Origin: Paraburkholderia gardini
GTDB lineage: Bacteria > Pseudomonadota > Gammaproteobacteria > Burkholderiales > Burkholderiaceae
Length of the DNA stretch: 64,000 nucleotides
Assembly (NCBI RefSeq): GCF_907164575.1
Contig: NZ_CAJQYY010000027.1
Coordinates: forward strand, 1-64,000
Direction of reading: 5' to 3'
Shown here: piece after piece, positions 63,167-64,000 of the stretch
Position numbering within the stretch: the stretch's first letter is position 1
Layout of the letters: every line of letters starts with the position of its first letter
Translations under genes and position numbers: made by a program
Notes under the pieces: generated by a model
Database searches by the model: none
Seen by the model: the letters and a program-made list of their open reading frames with translations, nothing else
Told to the model about the DNA's origin: nothing

Positions 63167-63194
63167 AATCAGGAATCAGGAATCAGGAATCAGG
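63167..63194 (+). repeat. Four exact tandem AATCAGG heptamers
   Basis: Four uninterrupted copies of AATCAGG; the last runs into AGACG so that CAGGAG forms the ribosome-binding site of the following small gene. Changes in copy number would alter leader spacing or the Shine-Dalgarno context. Confidence 0.9.
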
Positions 63195-63204
63195 AGACGA
63201 GAAC

Positions 63205-63459
63205 ATGAATCGACATTCCATCCTGCTGAGTCCTGGCGTATTCGTGCTGGTTACGCTATGCACCGTGAACCGGGCCGCCGCTGCGTCGAGCGACCATCAG
63301 GACAAAGCCTGTCGCGGCGACGCCATTCATTTCTGCAAGGCGGAAATCCCCAACCGGCAGAAGATCATCGCCTGCATGAAGCAGCACATGTCCGAATTGA
63401 GCCCCGGGTGCAGGGCGATGTTCAGCGAAGACAAAAAGCAGGACACAAGCGATCAATAA
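63205..63459 (+). CDS. Small exported Cys-rich protein
   Basis: 84-residue protein with a signal peptide (cleavage near AAA-AS). The mature part has four Cys in the spacing C-x7-C-x12-C-x11-C (ACRGDAIHFC, IIACMKQHM, SPGCRAMF), which fits the bacterial cysteine-rich repeat (Cys_rich_FGFR-like) family. CAGGAG from the tandem repeat lies 9 bases before the start. Periplasmic, function unknown. Confidence 0.8.
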   Translation: MNRHSILLSPGVFVLVTLCTVNRAAAASSDHQDKACRGDAIHFCKAEIPNRQKIIACMKQHMSELSPGCRAMFSEDKKQDTSDQ

Positions 63460-63605
63460 CGCTCACGTTTAATCCTGTTCCCCTGGCGGTTGATGCTTCG
63501 CCGGCAAGTCAGCGGAGAGTGATCCCCGGCAGCGATCGGGCCCCGGGTTCACCGTTTGAGCCGGCAGTCGTCGTAGAATCAGTGTCCCTGGTTCTGGAGC
63601 GCCGC

Positions 63606-64000
63606 ATGCCCGAAGAGCGACGCAACCCATCCCGCTTCCGTCTGTCGCGGCGCGCCCGTCTCGCGTGGCAGCCGCCGCGCGCCCGCACGCTCTTCACACG
63701 TCCGGCCGCCTCGCCGCAACGCGTGCTCGTGCGGCGGCTTTACCTTGTCGCGGCACTCTGCGTGCTCGCGTTCGTCGTGCTGTATCTCGATCGCGGCGGC
63801 CTGCGCGATGCGACCAAGGAAGTGCTCGGCATCGTCGATCTGATGTACTTCACGATGGTCACCGTCGCGACCGTCGGCTATGGCGACATCGTGCCCGTGA
63901 CCGCTCGCGCGCGGCTGATCGACGCGTTCTTTATCGTGCCGATCCGCATCGTCATCTGGTTTATCTTTCTGGGCACCGCGTACCAGTTCGTCATTCAACG
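63606..64000 (+). CDS. Potassium channel protein, partial at window edge
   Basis: The first 131 codons of a gene that continues beyond the window. After a basic N-terminus comes a helix (VAALCVLAFVVLYL), a pore loop with the K+ selectivity filter TVATVGYGD (residues 86-94) and a second helix (IRIVIWFIFLGTAYQ). This is a two-helix Ion_trans_2 channel; such proteins often continue into a TrkA-N regulatory domain, which cannot be seen here. Confidence 0.85.
   Translation, partial: MPEERRNPSRFRLSRRARLAWQPPRARTLFTRPAASPQRVLVRRLYLVAALCVLAFVVLYLDRGGLRDATKEVLGIVDLMYFTMVTVATVGYGDIVPVTARARLIDAFFIVPIRIVIWFIFLGTAYQFVIQ

Noticed and set aside
63167..63194. CRISPR-like repeat
   Set aside because: Only 7-base direct tandem units without spacers.

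Overview
The window reads as a GC-rich chromosomal segment of a Burkholderiaceae member, most like Paraburkholderia/Caballeronia/Burkholderia. The basis is dense high-GC coding, many LysR/GntR/MocR/TetR regulators, polar-amino-acid ABC transporters, a CIO-type cytochrome bd, BetR-type regulators and the overall protein style. No rRNA, tRNA, CRISPR array, integrase or insertion sequence was recognised. One feature, a potassium channel, runs off the right edge.

Layout. 0.1-0.85 kb: a YefM-YoeB-like toxin-antitoxin pair with a recognisable operator/promoter. 0.9-2.8 kb: a DMT exporter divergent from a LysR regulator. 2.8-11 kb (minus strand): a six-gene iron operon, OprB-type porin, beta-propeller protein, Tat-exported DyP peroxidase/deferrochelatase, then a FbpABC ferric ABC importer, with a Fur-box-like site and promoter upstream. 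11.4-12.9 kb: arylamine N-acetyltransferase and an isoprenylcysteine-type methyltransferase.

12.9-25.6 kb is the most interesting part. Two polar-amino-acid ABC operons, each ending in a HutC-type GntR regulator, face each other tail to tail. The left operon (binding protein, two permeases, ATPase, lyase, GntR) encodes a histidine-ammonia-lyase homologue from which the cofactor-forming Ala-Ser-Gly tripeptide is precisely missing. That is the hallmark reported for ergothionase, so the operon probably imports and cleaves ergothioneine or a related trimethylammonium amino acid. The right operon (binding protein, two permeases, ATPase, GntR) is divergent from a 2-oxoglutarate/Fe(II)-type oxygenase and an FAD-linked oxidase. 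HutC-like palindromes (TGTNTANACA type) lie at all of these promoters, and twice more upstream of a third ABC set (29.3-33.3 kb) that carries a TauD/TfdA dioxygenase. I infer one co-regulated uptake and catabolic network for betaine-like nitrogen compounds.

25.6-29 kb: a 1123-residue fusion of a GMC oxidoreductase to an alpha/beta hydrolase. 33.8-34.4 kb: VapBC-type toxin-antitoxin. 34.5-38.2 kb: a sigma-factor-like orphan, a hybrid sensor kinase and a LuxR-type response regulator. 38.5-41.2 kb: cyanide-insensitive cytochrome bd oxidase with a DUF2474 subunit. 41.5-45 kb: urea-transporter-like protein, glycolipid-binding-domain protein, GNAT, Spy-like and Pro-rich exported proteins. 45-48.5 kb: EamA exporter divergent from a MocR regulator, and a TAXI binding protein. 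48.7-52.8 kb: zinc-ribbon membrane protein, and a DHA2 drug exporter divergent from TetR. 53.3-57 kb: single-domain response regulator, Zur-like Fur protein, GST, NERD-SF1 helicase. 57-60.2 kb: a SUOX-fold periplasmic protein without the Mo-ligand cysteine, a hybrid kinase, and a convergent BetR-receiver protein. 60.7-64 kb: DadA-like FAD oxidoreductase, a C39-like cysteine-protease-fold protein, small proteins and the ion channel.
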